Shown: positions 1 to 10,850, counted from the first letter of the stretch. The stretch: 64,000 nucleotides of DNA from Phymorhynchus buccinoides (GCA_017654935.2 CM065682.1:35617781-35681780), one strand, 5' to 3'. Notes: generated by a model not told the origin, from the sequence alone. Program-made: numbers and translations.

Positions 1-1392
1 TACAATTAGAACAGCAATCTTGTGACGTGTGGACTGTAATACACCAATAGCAGGCTTTCATTGTTTGAAAGTGAAGGCTATAATTGGAGTGGTGAGAAAA
101 AGTTGTCACACAAGATGCTGAAACGTAGCTAGAGCAACACTCACAACCAGTCATCATAAGCCCACTAGTAAGTATTATTGATGGCAGGTGATTGAGATCT
201 GGTTTGTTTGACTCTAGTTTTGATCTAGATCCTATGTTCAATGATGAATAAGGAGTAGATAGATATGCTATAGAAAAGAAGTGGTAAACATTCTATTCTA
301 TTTATGTGCACTGATTATTTGTGTGTGTGTGTTTTTGACTTGAACACTTTTGGTACCAGAACCGGAGTTTATGCCTACTAACCCTTTTGTCTATTTTTAG
401 TAGGAAACCTATGGGCCGCAATCTTGCACTATTTTTAGTAGGAAACCTATGGGCCGCAATCTTGCACTTTATGATACCCTTCCTTTCCAGGTGTTGGATG
501 GAGAGTGATGATGGATTGATCACCTTTTATGTTTTACTGATCTCAGTTTGTTAACTGAAATTCAGTTTATTTATTAACTACATGTAGTGCTATTGTACAA
601 GGGAAGCCTTCAAGCCGGTTGGGATTCACTAATTCCCTGCCGACTGAAGCCCCTTGTCTCTAAGCCATAGAGACCTACATCCACCTTCTCCTGTGATTAT
701 CAGCAGGGCATCGTGGGCCGGACGATCATCCCGGACTCCACCAAGCACCAAGACGGGATCGCCGCCAAGACGACCCGCACCCAGAATCCGCGAGGAGACC
801 ACGCCTGAACCGTGCCATCCCGCGAAGCCGTAATAGGAACGACTGGGAGCTACTCTCACCTGACGAGCAAGCCCAGAACTTCAAACAGCTAAGTCTACCT
901 GACTGCGCCAATCATTTGAACTTTCCTACGGACACCGAATATAATTAGTAACCCTTCCGGCATGGGGCGAACCTTATAGAAAGACAAAAGTCTTGTGAAT
1001 CCTTTCGGATTTCATTGTGTTTTAACCATATTTTGTTTTGGCGCCATTGAGCTGCTTTATTATTATTGTTGCATAATCTTATGCAGATTTTGGGAGTAAA
1101 TAAAATACAAGTGTCAAATAATCCTGAACCCTTTGGTCAGACTGATGAGAGTGGGAGTCTTGTAATTTCATGTAAAACCCTACTTCTCTCTGTCTGCCAT
1201 TTAGAGCAATTCAACCACTTGTATTTCTTACAACCATCTGACGAGCCAGAACCCGGGCACAAATATAAATTTATTAGATGAAAAGGGGCCGGGAAAGTTG
1301 CTCATCTCCCATACCCTAGAGAAGTGGGCTAAAGGCAAATTTTCTAAAGTCTTCCCTAGAGACTTAGCCTTTTAACCCATTACCTCGTCACA
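1..1392 (+). repeat. 5' LTR, truncated by the window edge
   Basis: This copy matches 4385-5776 almost base for base and ends in CGTCACA at 1392, the inverse of the TGTGACG that begins the 3' LTR. Differences seen include positions near 5, 205, 269, 476 and 1030. Short ORFs inside it are shadows. Confidence 0.95.
391..466 (+). repeat. 38-bp direct duplication inside the LTR
   Basis: Two adjacent identical 38-bp units (391-428, 429-466) begin CTATTTTTAGTAGGAAACC and end CAATCTTGCA. The same pair occurs in the 3' LTR at 4775-4850, so the duplication predates the insertion. Such duplications in LTRs often mark promoter or enhancer variation; a role here is inference. Confidence 0.9.
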
Positions 1393-1398
1393 TCTAAT

Positions 1399-1418
1399 TG
1401 GGGGCTCGCGTCCGGGAT
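1399..1418 (+). promoter_or_regulatory. Primer-binding site, tRNA-Pro-like
   Basis: Six bases after the LTR end comes TGGGGGCTCGCGTCCGGGAT. This is the complement expected for the 3' end of tRNA-Pro (the primer of murine leukaemia-type elements) with two extra bases in the middle. The position and the G-rich start support a minus-strand primer site. The two-base insertion is unusual for a recently active element. Confidence 0.7.
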
Positions 1419-1664
1419 ATTTTTTTTTCATAAAGTCTAACAAATTTCAATTCAAACGGTAGTTCCTTTTCAAAACTGATCTTGTGTCCACTGGGAAAGT
1501 TATTGTGATTTGGTTCACTGTGTTTTGATTTGATTTGTTTGAATGCTATTTATGACTTTATTTTGATGTGCATGCTATTTCTGTTTATGTTGAAATAGTT
1601 AAGTGTTGTTTGATACATTCAACTCAGCAGCTTTGTTTTATTTTGAATAGTTGTATTTACAACC

Positions 1665-3965
1665 ATGGCTGAGATTGTTAAACTTAGGAGGGAGCTTAAA
1701 GAATGGGGAGAATCTCTAGGATTGTCAGGCCAAGAGTTAGCCAATTTTGTCATATCTGAATATGACAAAGAGAAAACTCGCGAGGCTCAAGAGGCTGATA
1801 AAGCTCGCGAGGAGGCCGAGAAAGACAAACAGAGAGCTCATGAGGCTCAAGAGAAAGCTCGGGAGGCTCAAGAGGCTGAGAAAGACAAACAGAGAGCTCA
1901 TGAGGCGGAAGAGGCGGATAAAGCTCGCGAAGACGCTGAGAAAGATAAGCAGAGAGCTCATGATGCTGCCGAGCAAGAGCAAATCCGTACTCATGAGTTA
2001 AGGCAGAGACAACTAGTGCAGGATGCCAAAAATAAAGAACTCGAACTTGAGGCCACTGAGCGAGAAAAGGCGCGAGACCATGAGCTAGCTATGAAGCAGC
2101 TTGAAAATTCAGCAGACTCTGAGACTGCTGCCCCTCAAAATTTTCCCCCTCCCATTCATACCTCAGCCATGACCTTCACCTTGGAGGCATTCAATGAGGC
2201 AACCGAGTCTATCGATGCTTTCCTTGATAGATTTGAAAGACTGGCCCAGGAATTTGAGCTTGCTCCGGAAAAATTCAACCTCAAGCTTGCCCAAAGTCTC
2301 AGGGGTGTGGCTTATGAGGTATACAGTAAACTTCCGTCAAGCCAAATTACCGACTACCCAGCTTTGAAAGAAGCCCTGCTCAACAGATACCAGTTGACAG
2401 CTGACGCCTACCGGAAAAAGTTCCGGTCAACCAGAAAAGGTAGGGGAGAGTCCTATGCCCAATTTTCAGATAGACTGGGGAACTATCTGACTAAATGGGT
2501 GTCGCTTTCTGCCAAATCAGAGTCCTATGAGGATCTCAGGGAACTGATGGTTGGCGAGCAACTGCGCGAAACCATGTCCCCAGAGTTACGCACCTTTACT
2601 GCCGAACAAGGTGCCACAACTCTGGCTGACCTCATCCAGCTAAGTGATAGGTACACTCTAGCCCATGATGAACCTAGCGCCCCTAAAAGGCCAAAACTGC
2701 AGCCAGTTATTGGGTCCACTGCTTCGCAGCAGAGCAGGTTTAACCCCAACTCCAAAAGTGGGTCAAACAGTTCTACCCATGAACGACAACCACTGGGACA
2801 ACCCTTATTCTGCTCATACTGCAAGTCGAACACCCACAATCGGGATGACTGCAGGAAACTTGCTTACAAGCGGCAAAATGTTGCAACTATGCAAGTCGTC
2901 TCGACTTCGCAGAACTGCACAAACCCCTCCCCAGTACAGTGTCCAGGCACACCGTCAGTCGTTGGACAGGCGACTGTCAACAACATCCCTGTTCAGTGTC
3001 TCTATGACACTGGACTGTCATGCGACGCAATCGTCTGCGGATCCCTAGTCCCCGCGTCAGCATACACGGGAGACTTCATCTCTCTGCAGGGCCCTGATGC
3101 TGCAATCCCCCCTTCCACTTTGCCAGTCGCCATAATCAATGTCGACACCAGATATGTTAAGGGACCCATCAAGGCAGTGCTCATGGACAGTCCTGTCTAT
3201 GACCTCATACTGGGATCACAGTATGTGTTTTTAGGGCACCCCTCTCAACCTGCCCTAGTTTCAGCAGCATTCCCTTCTCCCCAAACCACAAACCAACTCC
3301 CTCCCTCCTTCCCAAAGAGCAAATCTCCCTCAGCAGGGAAGAAACCTCTCAACGCGGCAAACCAAATTGCCGCGCGAGCCAATCCAGATTGTCCCAAGTC
3401 CCCAAGTCCGCCACAACTTGGAAAATCCTTCCCAAGGAATGTCCGCCTAACGACCCAAGACCACTCGCCACAGGTACCTCAGGTGAAAGGCAGCACTGTA
3501 CCCGCAAACACCCACCGAAGGTACTATCGGGACAGGCCGCCGCACGTACAGCCGTCACCTACCCCTCCCTTTCAGCGAGTGGCAGTCGACTTGGTCGGGC
3601 CTCTACCTAAACGGAAGAAGAAATTCCGGTACATAGTCACCGTGGTCGACATATGTACCATGCAGTGCGATGCCGCCCCAATCTCCTCACTTGATGCTAG
3701 CCAGATAGCCGCGGCACTCAAAGCCATTTTCGCCCGAATCGGCCTACCAAACCACATCATCAGCAATGATGAATCCAGGCTAAAGGGGAAACTCAGGCAA
3801 GAGGTGTTTGCTATTCTGCAATCAACCTTGGGACAACTCAACACAGGATTGCCGCACCAACCTCAGTCGGAATCCATTCCACTGATCTCTAACCCACCTG
3901 CTCCTTTGAACTCTGTGTTGCGACCAGATGTTCCACCATTCCAGCCGACCCAGTCTCCCCACTAA
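1665..3965 (+). CDS. Gag-protease polyprotein fused to an integrase remnant
   Basis: This 766-residue ORF has three parts in one frame. Residues about 25-150 are a charged coiled coil rich in E, K, R and A with an internal repeat (EKDKQRAHEA occurs three times). Residues about 165-345 look like a retrotransposon capsid domain, followed by a CCHC zinc knuckle with C383, C386, H391 and C396. A retroviral-type aspartic protease follows, with the catalytic D448-T-G and a C-terminal DLILG at 513-517. About 125 residues later comes the start of an integrase core, with D642 in VAVDLVGPLP. The second catalytic position reads SND (N701-D702), where SD-x-G is usual, and the domain then breaks off. Reverse transcriptase, RNase H and the integrase zinc finger are absent, so an in-frame deletion probably joined protease to integrase. 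The ATG at 1665 is preceded by AACC and heads the only long frame. Gag and protease look intact; the integrase piece is not functional. Confidence 0.92.
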   Translation: MAEIVKLRRELKEWGESLGLSGQELANFVISEYDKEKTREAQEADKAREEAEKDKQRAHEAQEKAREAQEAEKDKQRAHEAEEADKAREDAEKDKQRAHDAAEQEQIRTHELRQRQLVQDAKNKELELEATEREKARDHELAMKQLENSADSETAAPQNFPPPIHTSAMTFTLEAFNEATESIDAFLDRFERLAQEFELAPEKFNLKLAQSLRGVAYEVYSKLPSSQITDYPALKEALLNRYQLTADAYRKKFRSTRKGRGESYAQFSDRLGNYLTKWVSLSAKSESYEDLRELMVGEQLRETMSPELRTFTAEQGATTLADLIQLSDRYTLAHDEPSAPKRPKLQPVIGSTASQQSRFNPNSKSGSNSSTHERQPLGQPLFCSYCKSNTHNRDDCRKLAYKRQNVATMQVVSTSQNCTNPSPVQCPGTPSVVGQATVNNIPVQCLYDTGLSCDAIVCGSLVPASAYTGDFISLQGPDAAIPPSTLPVAIINVDTRYVKGPIKAVLMDSPVYDLILGSQYVFLGHPSQPALVSAAFPSPQTTNQLPPSFPKSKSPSAGKKPLNAANQIAARANPDCPKSPSPPQLGKSFPRNVRLTTQDHSPQVPQVKGSTVPANTHRRYYRDRPPHVQPSPTPPFQRVAVDLVGPLPKRKKKFRYIVTVVDICTMQCDAAPISSLDASQIAAALKAIFARIGLPNHIISNDESRLKGKLRQEVFAILQSTLGQLNTGLPHQPQSESIPLISNPPAPLNSVLRPDVPPFQPTQSPH

Positions 3966-4039
3966 TTTGTCCCTGTCGCCCAAGTCGAAAGTGGAGTCGG
4001 CGTTCCACAGGAAGATTCCGGTACCAGAATCTTTTCTTC

Positions 4040-4049
4040 GGGGGGCCTC
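4040..4049 (+). promoter_or_regulatory. Possible polypurine tract
   Basis: A six-G run followed by CCTC lies directly against the TGTGACG start of the 3' LTR, where plus-strand priming should occur. It is short and not purely purine, so the call rests mostly on position. Confidence 0.45.
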
Positions 4050-5776
4050 TGTGACGTAAGTGTCCCGCGCGACCCCTCTTTCTTTATCTACACCCCCCCC
4101 CCCTCTCCTTTTCATTTCTCTGTCCAGCCGCCACGTTAATTGCCATCCCGCGTTCAAAGAGAACGCCGAGTAAGGGCTTTGTCTGTTTCAAGTTCGAATT
4201 GTCTCCCCGGTCGGCACGTACCACCTACCGAGGTTATCTCCCTTTGTAAGACACCGCGTCATTACCCATCACAAGAAAGTGACAACCGAGGTTATCTCCC
4301 TTTGAAGATGGTTTTGCTTTTCCAATCACAAGGTTAGGAATGTCAGGAATGTGCTAAGGATGGAATAGGCGCGTGATTGTTCGGTACATTTAGAACAGCA
4401 ATCTTGTGACGTGTGGACTGTAATACACCAATAGCAGGCTTTCATTGTTTGAAAGTGAAGGCTATAATTGGAGTGGTGAGAAAAAGTTGTCACACAAGAT
4501 GCTGAAACGTAGCTAGAGCAACACTCACAACCAGTCATCATAAGCCCACTAGTAAGTATTATTGATGGCAGGTGATTGAGATCTTGTTTGTTTGACTCTA
4601 GTTTTGATCTAGATCCTATGTTCAATGATGAATAAGGAGTAGATAGATATGTTATAGAAAAGAAGTGGTAAACATTCTATTCTATTTATGTGCACTGATT
4701 ATTTGTGTGTGTGTGTTTTTGACTTGAACACTTTTGGTACCAGAACCGGAGTTTATGCCTACTAACCCTTTTGTCTATTTTTAGTAGGAAACCTATGGGC
4801 CGCAATCTTGCACTATTTTTAGTAGGAAACCTATGGGCCGCAATCTTGCACTTTATGATACCATTCCTTTCCAGGTGTTGGATGGAGAGTGATGATGGAT
4901 TGATCACCTTTTATGTTTTACTGATCTCAGTTTGTTAACTGAAATTCAGTTTATTTATTAACTACATGTAGTGCTATTGTACAAGGGAAGCCTTCAAGCC
5001 GGTTGGGATTCACTAATTCCCTGCCGACTGAAGCCCCTTGTCTCTAAGCCATAGAGACCTACATCCACCTTCTCCTGTGATTATCAGCAGGGCATCGTGG
5101 GCCGGACGATCATCCCGGACTCCACCAAGCACCAAGACGGGATCGCCGCCAAGACGACCCGCACCCAGAATCCGCGAGGAGACCACGCCTGAACCGTGCC
5201 ATCCCGCGAAGCCGTAATAGGAACGACTGGGAGCTACTCTCACCTGACGAGCAAGCCCAGAACTTCAAACAGCTAAGTCTACCTGACTGCGCCAATCATT
5301 TGAACTTTCCTACGGACACCGAATATAATTAGTAACCCTTCCGGCATGGGGCGAACCTTATAGAAAGACAAAAGTCTTGTGAATCCTTTCGGATTTCATT
5401 GTGTTTTAACCATGTTTTGTTTTGGCGCCATTGAGCTGCTTTATTATTATTGTTGCATAATCTTATGCAGATTTTGGGAGTAAATAAAATACAAGTGTCA
5501 AATAATCCTGAACCCTTTGGTCAGACTGATGAGAGTGGGAGTCTTGTAATTTCATGTAAAACCCTACTTCTCTCTGTCTGCCATTTAGAGCAATTCAACC
5601 ACTTGTATTTCTTACAACCATCTGACGAGCCAGAACCCGGGCACAAATATAAATTTATTAGATGAAAAGGGGCCGGGAAAGTTGCTCATCTCCCATACCC
5701 TAGAGAAGTGGGCTAAAGGCAAATTTTCTAAAGTCTTCCCTAGAGACTTAGCCTTTTAACCCATTACCTCGTCACA
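4050..5776 (+). repeat. 3' LTR, complete (1,727 bp)
   Basis: It begins TGTGACG and ends CGTCACA, a perfect 7-bp terminal inverted repeat with TG/CA ends. The part before 4385 (off-window in the 5' copy) carries two copies of ACCGAGGTTATCTCCCTTTG at about 4229 and 4285. The GTTATCTCCC core is a frequent motif in molluscan DNA. Confidence 0.93.
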
Positions 5777-6264
5777 ACCATTTCAGTCCTAAGCTTATGA
5801 TTTTTTTTATAGCGTTAAAAGACACTGAGACTGACACTGACAGGCAAAACTGTAAACCTAACCTTCTTGACATAAATTGGAAAAATCCAAAAATGACTTT
5901 AAAAGAAAATATACAGCCATTGTTTCTAGGTATATATTTGAAAGTGTCAACGTGTATTTCATTAGTTAACCCTAGCCACATTTACAGCCTAATTTTCATG
6001 TCTTGTTTTCATAATCTCCTGTGTTGATTAGCCTCGGCTGTAAGCACTCACCGGCCTCTTTGCTTCAACTGATAAAACGTGTTCGCGTTTGGGCGCTATA
6101 GATAGATATAATAATTAGGCCGAGTTGTAGTCTGGGCATCGAATAACAGCCGAACCAAACTGTCAACTTTCGGTGTCAATTGGTTACTTTTTATAAGGGC
6201 ACTTATTGTGACGTAGACAGGGCGAATCCGTTCCGCTTAACAATAAATAATTCATACTTCCTTG
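5777..6264. other. Unassigned flank of the retrotransposon
   Basis: AT-rich sequence without exon-like reading frames or recognisable repeats. It starts right after the LTR end. Confidence 0.6.
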
Positions 6265-6369
6265 TCAATACACGCATGCACGCGTACACACATATGCGCG
6301 CGCACGCGCACACACACACCGTACACACACACACACACTGACGCGCGCGCGCGCACACACACACACACA

Positions 6370-6401
<32 letters not shown>

Positions 6402-6545
6402 CACACGCACACACACACACACACACACACGTGACACACACACACACACACACATCGCTCGCGCACACGCGCACACACACACACACACACACATTCACGC
6501 ACGCACCCCCCCCCCCCCCCCCCCCACCCACCCACCCCCACACGC
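6265..6545. repeat. Compound (CA)n/(CG)n/(ACGC)n microsatellite
   Basis: Alternating purine-pyrimidine sequence runs for about 280 bp and ends in a C-run near 6507-6525 and a CCCA run. All long open frames here (VCVCVC and HTHTHT type) are by-products of the dinucleotide repeat. Such sequence can adopt left-handed DNA. Confidence 0.95.
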
Positions 6546-6779
6546 ACACTGGTTTGACTAGACCGGATCTAAGAAAATCTTTTTAAGTTGTACATCAAGG
6601 TCAAATGAACCCTAATGGTAGCCTCAAATAGAGAGAAAGAACGAAAGTAAAAGAAAAGAAAAAGAAAAAAGAAAGACAGCAAGCCATAAAAAACGCGTTC
6701 ACACAAGTTATATAAATCTATGTGTAATAAAATACATTCTCACTTTACAAAGAAAAAAGAAGAAGAATGAATGAATAAA

Positions 6780-7003
6780 AAATGGTGTTTTACGTCCTCT
6801 CGGTCTCAGTGGAACAGACACATATGGGACATTTGTAGATACAAAGATGGTGGGAACAATACTGGAGGCAATGCCCGGAGGCAGTGCAACACCAGTAAAG
6901 TCCCGATTTTTTAACAATACAGATAGGTGTAGCAGTAACCACGAAAAAAAAAAGAAAGAAAAAGAGAGCCTCGGTTAAACCTCATCGGCTATGTACCGCC
7001 ACG
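6780..7003 (+). mobile_element. SINE-like retroposon, TTTTACGTCCTC family
   Basis: It starts with ATGGTGTTTTACGTCCTCTC and carries the family landmarks ACACATATGGGACATTTGTA, CAATGCCCGGAGGCAGT and AGTAAAGTCCCGATTTTTTA. Other copies lie at 12415-12634, 15968-16218, 16548-16760, 18605-18812 and 45117-45320. This copy is interrupted after AACCACG by an A/G-rich block, and a second A/G-rich block follows the end. Confidence 0.8.
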
Positions 7004-7569
7004 AAAAAAAGAAAGAAAGAAAAAAAGAGATAACCAACTGATTGTTTATACGGGTTAATTGCGTTTGGGTGATCTGACATAATGAGAATTATTTTGTCAG
7101 GTAAAAAGGTGTTTTCTTTTTTAAGGTTGTTTGGATACACACATGCACAAGCACGCAGAGCGACACAGACAAACAGACACGCAAAGAAACAAGCACTGAC
7201 ATGCATGTGCACGCGTGCATATATTATGCGCTTTTGTCTCATCTGTTTGCGCGTGAGCATGCGGGAACAAACAAAGCTAAGCATTCGCGTGACACACCTT
7301 CACTTTAGCTTCAATCCCATATCACATGGGAGGGTGAAAATGCGGAAATGTTCATGACACAAACAATCAACAATGGTGGCAACAACAACAACTGAGAGAG
7401 ACAGAGACAAAGAGAGAGACAGGAGACGTGGAGACCAATTGTCACAAAAATTTATGTGAGCGACACTGTCAAAACGCCTCTGCAAGATGATGGAGGTTGT
7501 TAGAAGAAAGAAAGAAGAAGAAGAAACGCATGAGTTAAATTATTTTAGAAGTGGATATAATAAAAAATA
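7004..7569. other. No gene recognised
   Basis: Mixed sequence with a purine-rich stretch (7395-7425, 7500-7530). No exon-like frames or known repeat ends were seen. Confidence 0.5.
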
Positions 7570-8050
7570 AAAATTGATAGTATTTCTATAGCGCCTTTCT
7601 ATAATTATTTTACACTCAAGGCGCTTCCATTCACTGACACACCCGCAGTCACACAAGACATTATTACCCATTCATTCACCCAGGTACAAGATCAAGAAGG
7701 AAAAATGTACAAACCGAATGAGCTTTGAAAGTAGTCTTGAGTTTAGCTTTGAAAGTAGAGTCTTGAGTTTAGCTTTGAAAGTAGAGTCTTGAGTTTAGCT
7801 TTGAAAGTAGAGTCTTGAGTTTAGCTTTGAAAGTAGAGATAGTTCAGTGGTTCATGGTGGAGATCGACTGGGAGGGAATTCCAAACAGCAGGGGCACTAA
7901 AACTGAAACTGCGGTCACCAAATGATTTTAGATTTGTTTTCGGAACTTTCAGAAGTTTTGTGTTTGAGGACCTGAGTGAGCGGGAAGGTGTGAAGAGCAC
8001 TGGAGAGGTCTGTTCACAGGGAGCGACATAACTTGGCAGTGTCTCAGTTT
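7570..8050. repeat. Interspersed repeat with an internal 26-bp tandem array
   Basis: The stretch starts with TATAGCGCCTTTCTATAATT, a molluscan-type repeat terminus. At 7721-7837 the unit AGCTTTGAAAGTAGAGTC followed by TTGAGTTT is repeated four to five times. The following bases encode degraded protein-like sequence in several frames, suggesting a decayed transposon. Confidence 0.55.
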
Positions 8051-8131
8051 TATTTGCAGTCTTTTCATTGAGCTAATTGCACAGTCGGATTGAGGAGTTG
8101 GAGGTGTGTGTGTGTGTGTGTGAAATAAAGT

Positions 8132-8206
8132 TTGCCCTTGGTGGAAATCGAACCCATAACAGGGCCTTCCGATTTCCAGCTCACGACCGTCAACACCGCT
8201 ACGCTG
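8132..8206 (-). mobile_element. tRNA-derived SINE head
   Basis: The minus strand holds an A-box-like CAGCGTAGCGG and a B-box-like GGTTCGATTTC at tRNA spacing, but it does not form a convincing mature tRNA. It is best read as the promoter part of a SINE. Confidence 0.5.
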
Positions 8207-8486
8207 TCCACAATCAGACAGTCGGTTTGCTGATCACTGAAACAGAGGACATTGTCCAACACGATTTATATCACTTGGGGTTTTGTGTCCTGTCGCATGT
8301 CTTGTGACTGAACTGACAACAGAGTCGTGAAACTAATGATAGAATTTATTAAGGTGCATATGTCAGTGCATCTCAACAGGGCACATCTGACCGTGGATCA
8401 GAAGCTTTAGCTTTTGCATGCAGCGTAATTACCCGACCAGAGTACGGGTATTGCATGGTATGAGGTATTTACGTATTAGGTACCTT

Positions 8487-8836
8487 ATAGTCACGGAGGC
8501 GTCTCTGTGAAATTCGGGTTGCTCCCACCTGGAGAGCGCGTCGCAGCCAGAGGCGCGCCACCCAACATGCGATTTTCGTGTGACTGATGAAGGAAGGGGG
8601 GGGGGGGGGGGGGGGGGGTAAATTTTAACCAAATGACAACTTTTTTGTTGCCATTGGAATTAACGTGTGCTGAGTGCATGGGCATACGGGACTCGGTTTA
8701 TCGTCTCATCCGAAAGACTCCAGATTCAGACCGTAAGGCCTAGTGCAAAGTGAGAAGACAAATCCCTTGTACCCAGGTTCGAACTCGGGTTTACTTGACA
8801 CAAGGCGAACGCGTTACCTCTGTGCCACTCTACACC
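8487..8836 (-). mobile_element. tRNA-derived SINE, copy 1
   Basis: On the minus strand the element begins AGTGGCACAGAGGTAACGCG (A box), followed by a B box GAGTTCGAACC. A central block GATGAGACGATAAACCGAG follows, then a tail ending with a sequence near GGCGTC. It is collinear with 51360-51708 on the plus strand. A long G-run (8597-8619) sits where the other copy has a short C-run. Confidence 0.8.
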
Positions 8837-8856
8837 ACTGTGACAGGTCTGTGTGC

Positions 8857-8930
<74 letters not shown>

Positions 8931-8978
8931 TTGCCTCTATGTGTGTGTGTGTGTGTGTGTGTATATTTGCCTCTGTGT

Positions 8979-9059
<81 letters not shown>

Positions 9060-9066
9060 TGTCTGT
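8857..9066 (+). repeat. (GT)n microsatellite
   Basis: Three long GT tracts are separated by two TATTTGCCTCTRTGT interruptions that are themselves nearly identical, so the array seems to have grown by block duplication. Confidence 0.95.
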
Positions 9067-10404
9067 GTATTGATAATCTTAAAAACTACAAGACGGATTT
9101 GGATCACATTTTGCAGAGGGGTTGACTTCTTGAAAAGGAAGGATCCTTTCGAAATTCGTGCTGTGCTGACCTTGACCTTGAAGTTTGACCTTGAAACCCG
9201 AAATTTCCTTCTTTGGGCTATATATTTCATTTCCAGACTGTATCTCATGAACCAATAAACAGAATCGCTTCAAATTTTATGTGGTGGTGTATCACGGTGC
9301 AGGGAGGGTTCTGTAAAATAAATTGTGCTGACCTTGACCTTGAATGTTTGTTTCTTTAAGCACTAACATTCAAATGGCGTCAAATGGTATTTGACAAAAA
9401 AAGTAATCCAGAGTATTGCCTCTTTGACAAGACAGGGAAGTTGGAGCAGTGTAAGCTCAGGGAAAGTGGAGGATGGTGGTAGAAGAGCTACACAAGAGAG
9501 AGAGAAAATAGAGGTTTAACGCCCTCTGGACCAAAGGGCCATATGAGGCATTTAGAATTGCATAGATCTGTTACAGAAAGGAAGACTTTAATACAAATAG
9601 AGATACAGATGTTGTAAAGCTACACAGGCAGGTACTGAGGTTTGTAAATGCATTGGTTAGTGTGCTCGTTATGCATAATAGTATGCAAACTGGGGTTTTT
9701 ATGCATTTTGGGGGAGTGAGAAGTGGTGTGTGTGTGGGGGGGGGGGGGGGTGCAGGGGGTGGAGTGGAGGTGCGGGTGATGGGGGGGGGGTGATGGAGGG
9801 GTGATGGGGGTGGGGGGCCGGGTGGTGGGAGGACAAAACTTTGGCCGGGTTTTCATTGTCACAATGCATTTCTAGTTCCAGTTTGGTTGGTTCCGACACC
9901 GATAATCCCTACACCTCAGTTCATCCATAGCAATAAGAATTTCAAGCGGTGCTTGCATCAGTTCGGGAATGTCCTTATATGAAGAAAACATTGGACCCAA
10001 AACAACTTTGATTCACACATCTAGGCTCCTTGGACCCAAAACAATTCACACACTTAAGCTCCCCCCAATTTAACTAAGTGTGTGAACTGTTCCGGATTCT
10101 TTCAAATTCAATTATTTTCCCCAGAACTGTTCCTGTTTAGAATCCCCTAGCTTCCAGCAGCTTCTGCGGAAGGTCATAGCTGGGTACACTTCAAGCAGTA
10201 GCTCACCACCCTCTCATTCCAAGTCTATCGATTGCTCCCTCCCTAGCAAAAAGTGGCAGTGGAGGTTGGGGCTGTGCCGGTCGGGGTTTGTTCCTTTGGT
10301 TTCTGTTGATTTTTAGTTCTGCCTGCCGGAACGCACGACGCTGTATGGCTTGTACCCACGTGTCGTCATATCCGGCCACAAGGAGCGTGCCATATTATGG
10401 GAGA
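9067..10404. other. Repeat-derived and unassigned sequence
   Basis: GTGCTGACCTTGACCTTGAA occurs twice (about 9162 and 9328), typical of a repeat tail. A divergent TTTAACGCCCTC head of the SINE-like family is at about 9513-9555. A G-rich stretch with long G-runs covers 9730-9820. No exon was recognised. Confidence 0.5.
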
Positions 10405-10482
10405 CCGCCATCTTAGTCAGTAACTTTTTTTGAAAAATGCCAGATCGATGCTGTTTACACACAAATCTGACTAAGATGGCGA
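10405..10482. repeat. Short inverted repeat with ATGGCG core
   Basis: GCCATCTTAGTCAG near 10407 and CTGACTAAGATGGC near 10467 form a 14-bp perfect dyad around a roughly 47-bp loop. AAGATGGCG is the core of the YY1 binding consensus. This could be a regulatory site or the ends of a small element. Confidence 0.45.
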
Positions 10483-10709
10483 CACTTCCGTTGGAAGGGT
10501 CGAGATGCGCACGCAGGTGGGGGGAGCCATAATTCAATCCGGAGGCAGAGGCAGATCGGGGGAAGGGTCCTGGGTTTCCGGACACCCCCTCCCCTCATTT
10601 ACCCTAAAATGACTCGATTTTTTACTTAATATTCACTAACTTTCCGGGGATTTCGCCCCATGGGCCCCCCCAAATGGCATTGCCCCCTTAACCCGGAAAC
10701 CTAGTACCT

Positions 10710-10758
10710 ATGCAACCCCCCCCCCACCCCCCCCCCCCCCTAGCTGGACCCCCGGCCG

Positions 10759-10791
<33 letters not shown>

Positions 10792-10808
10792 ACCCCCCCC
10801 CCCCCCCC

Positions 10809-10850
<42 letters not shown>
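10710..10850. other. Poly-C low-complexity tract
   Basis: C-runs broken by single bases cover about 140 bp. The length and purity suggest homopolymer basecalling trouble, although a true C-rich tract cannot be excluded. Confidence 0.8.

Larger units (their letters stand above)
1..5776 (+). mobile_element. Non-autonomous Ty3/gypsy-type LTR retrotransposon
   Basis: Two direct repeats (1-1392 and 4385-5776) flank a 2.66-kb internal region with a primer-binding site, one gag/protease/integrase-fragment ORF and a G-rich tract before the 3' LTR. The first 335 bp of the 5' LTR lie outside the window, so the full element should be about 6.1 kb. The order protease then integrase, with a CCHC gag, fits Ty3/gypsy elements. 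The internal region is far shorter than the 4.5-5 kb usual for the group because reverse transcriptase and RNase H are missing, so movement would need enzymes from a related full-length element. By eye only about six substitutions separate the two LTRs, implying recent insertion. The target-site duplication cannot be tested because the 5' flank is outside the window. Confidence 0.93.

Noticed and set aside
302..1281. Small frames repeated in both LTRs (for example 302-523 and 1066-1281)
   Set aside because: They lie within the LTRs, are identical because the LTRs are, and show no known domain.
1737..1994. Hydrophobic minus-strand frame opposite the gag coiled coil
   Set aside because: Shadow of the E/K-rich repeat on the plus strand.
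6203..6561. Cys/Val-rich or His/Thr-rich frames
   Set aside because: Encoded by CA/CG dinucleotide repeats.
8132..8206. Functional tRNA gene
   Set aside because: A and B boxes are present but I could not pair a full cloverleaf, and similar heads occur in SINEs of this window.
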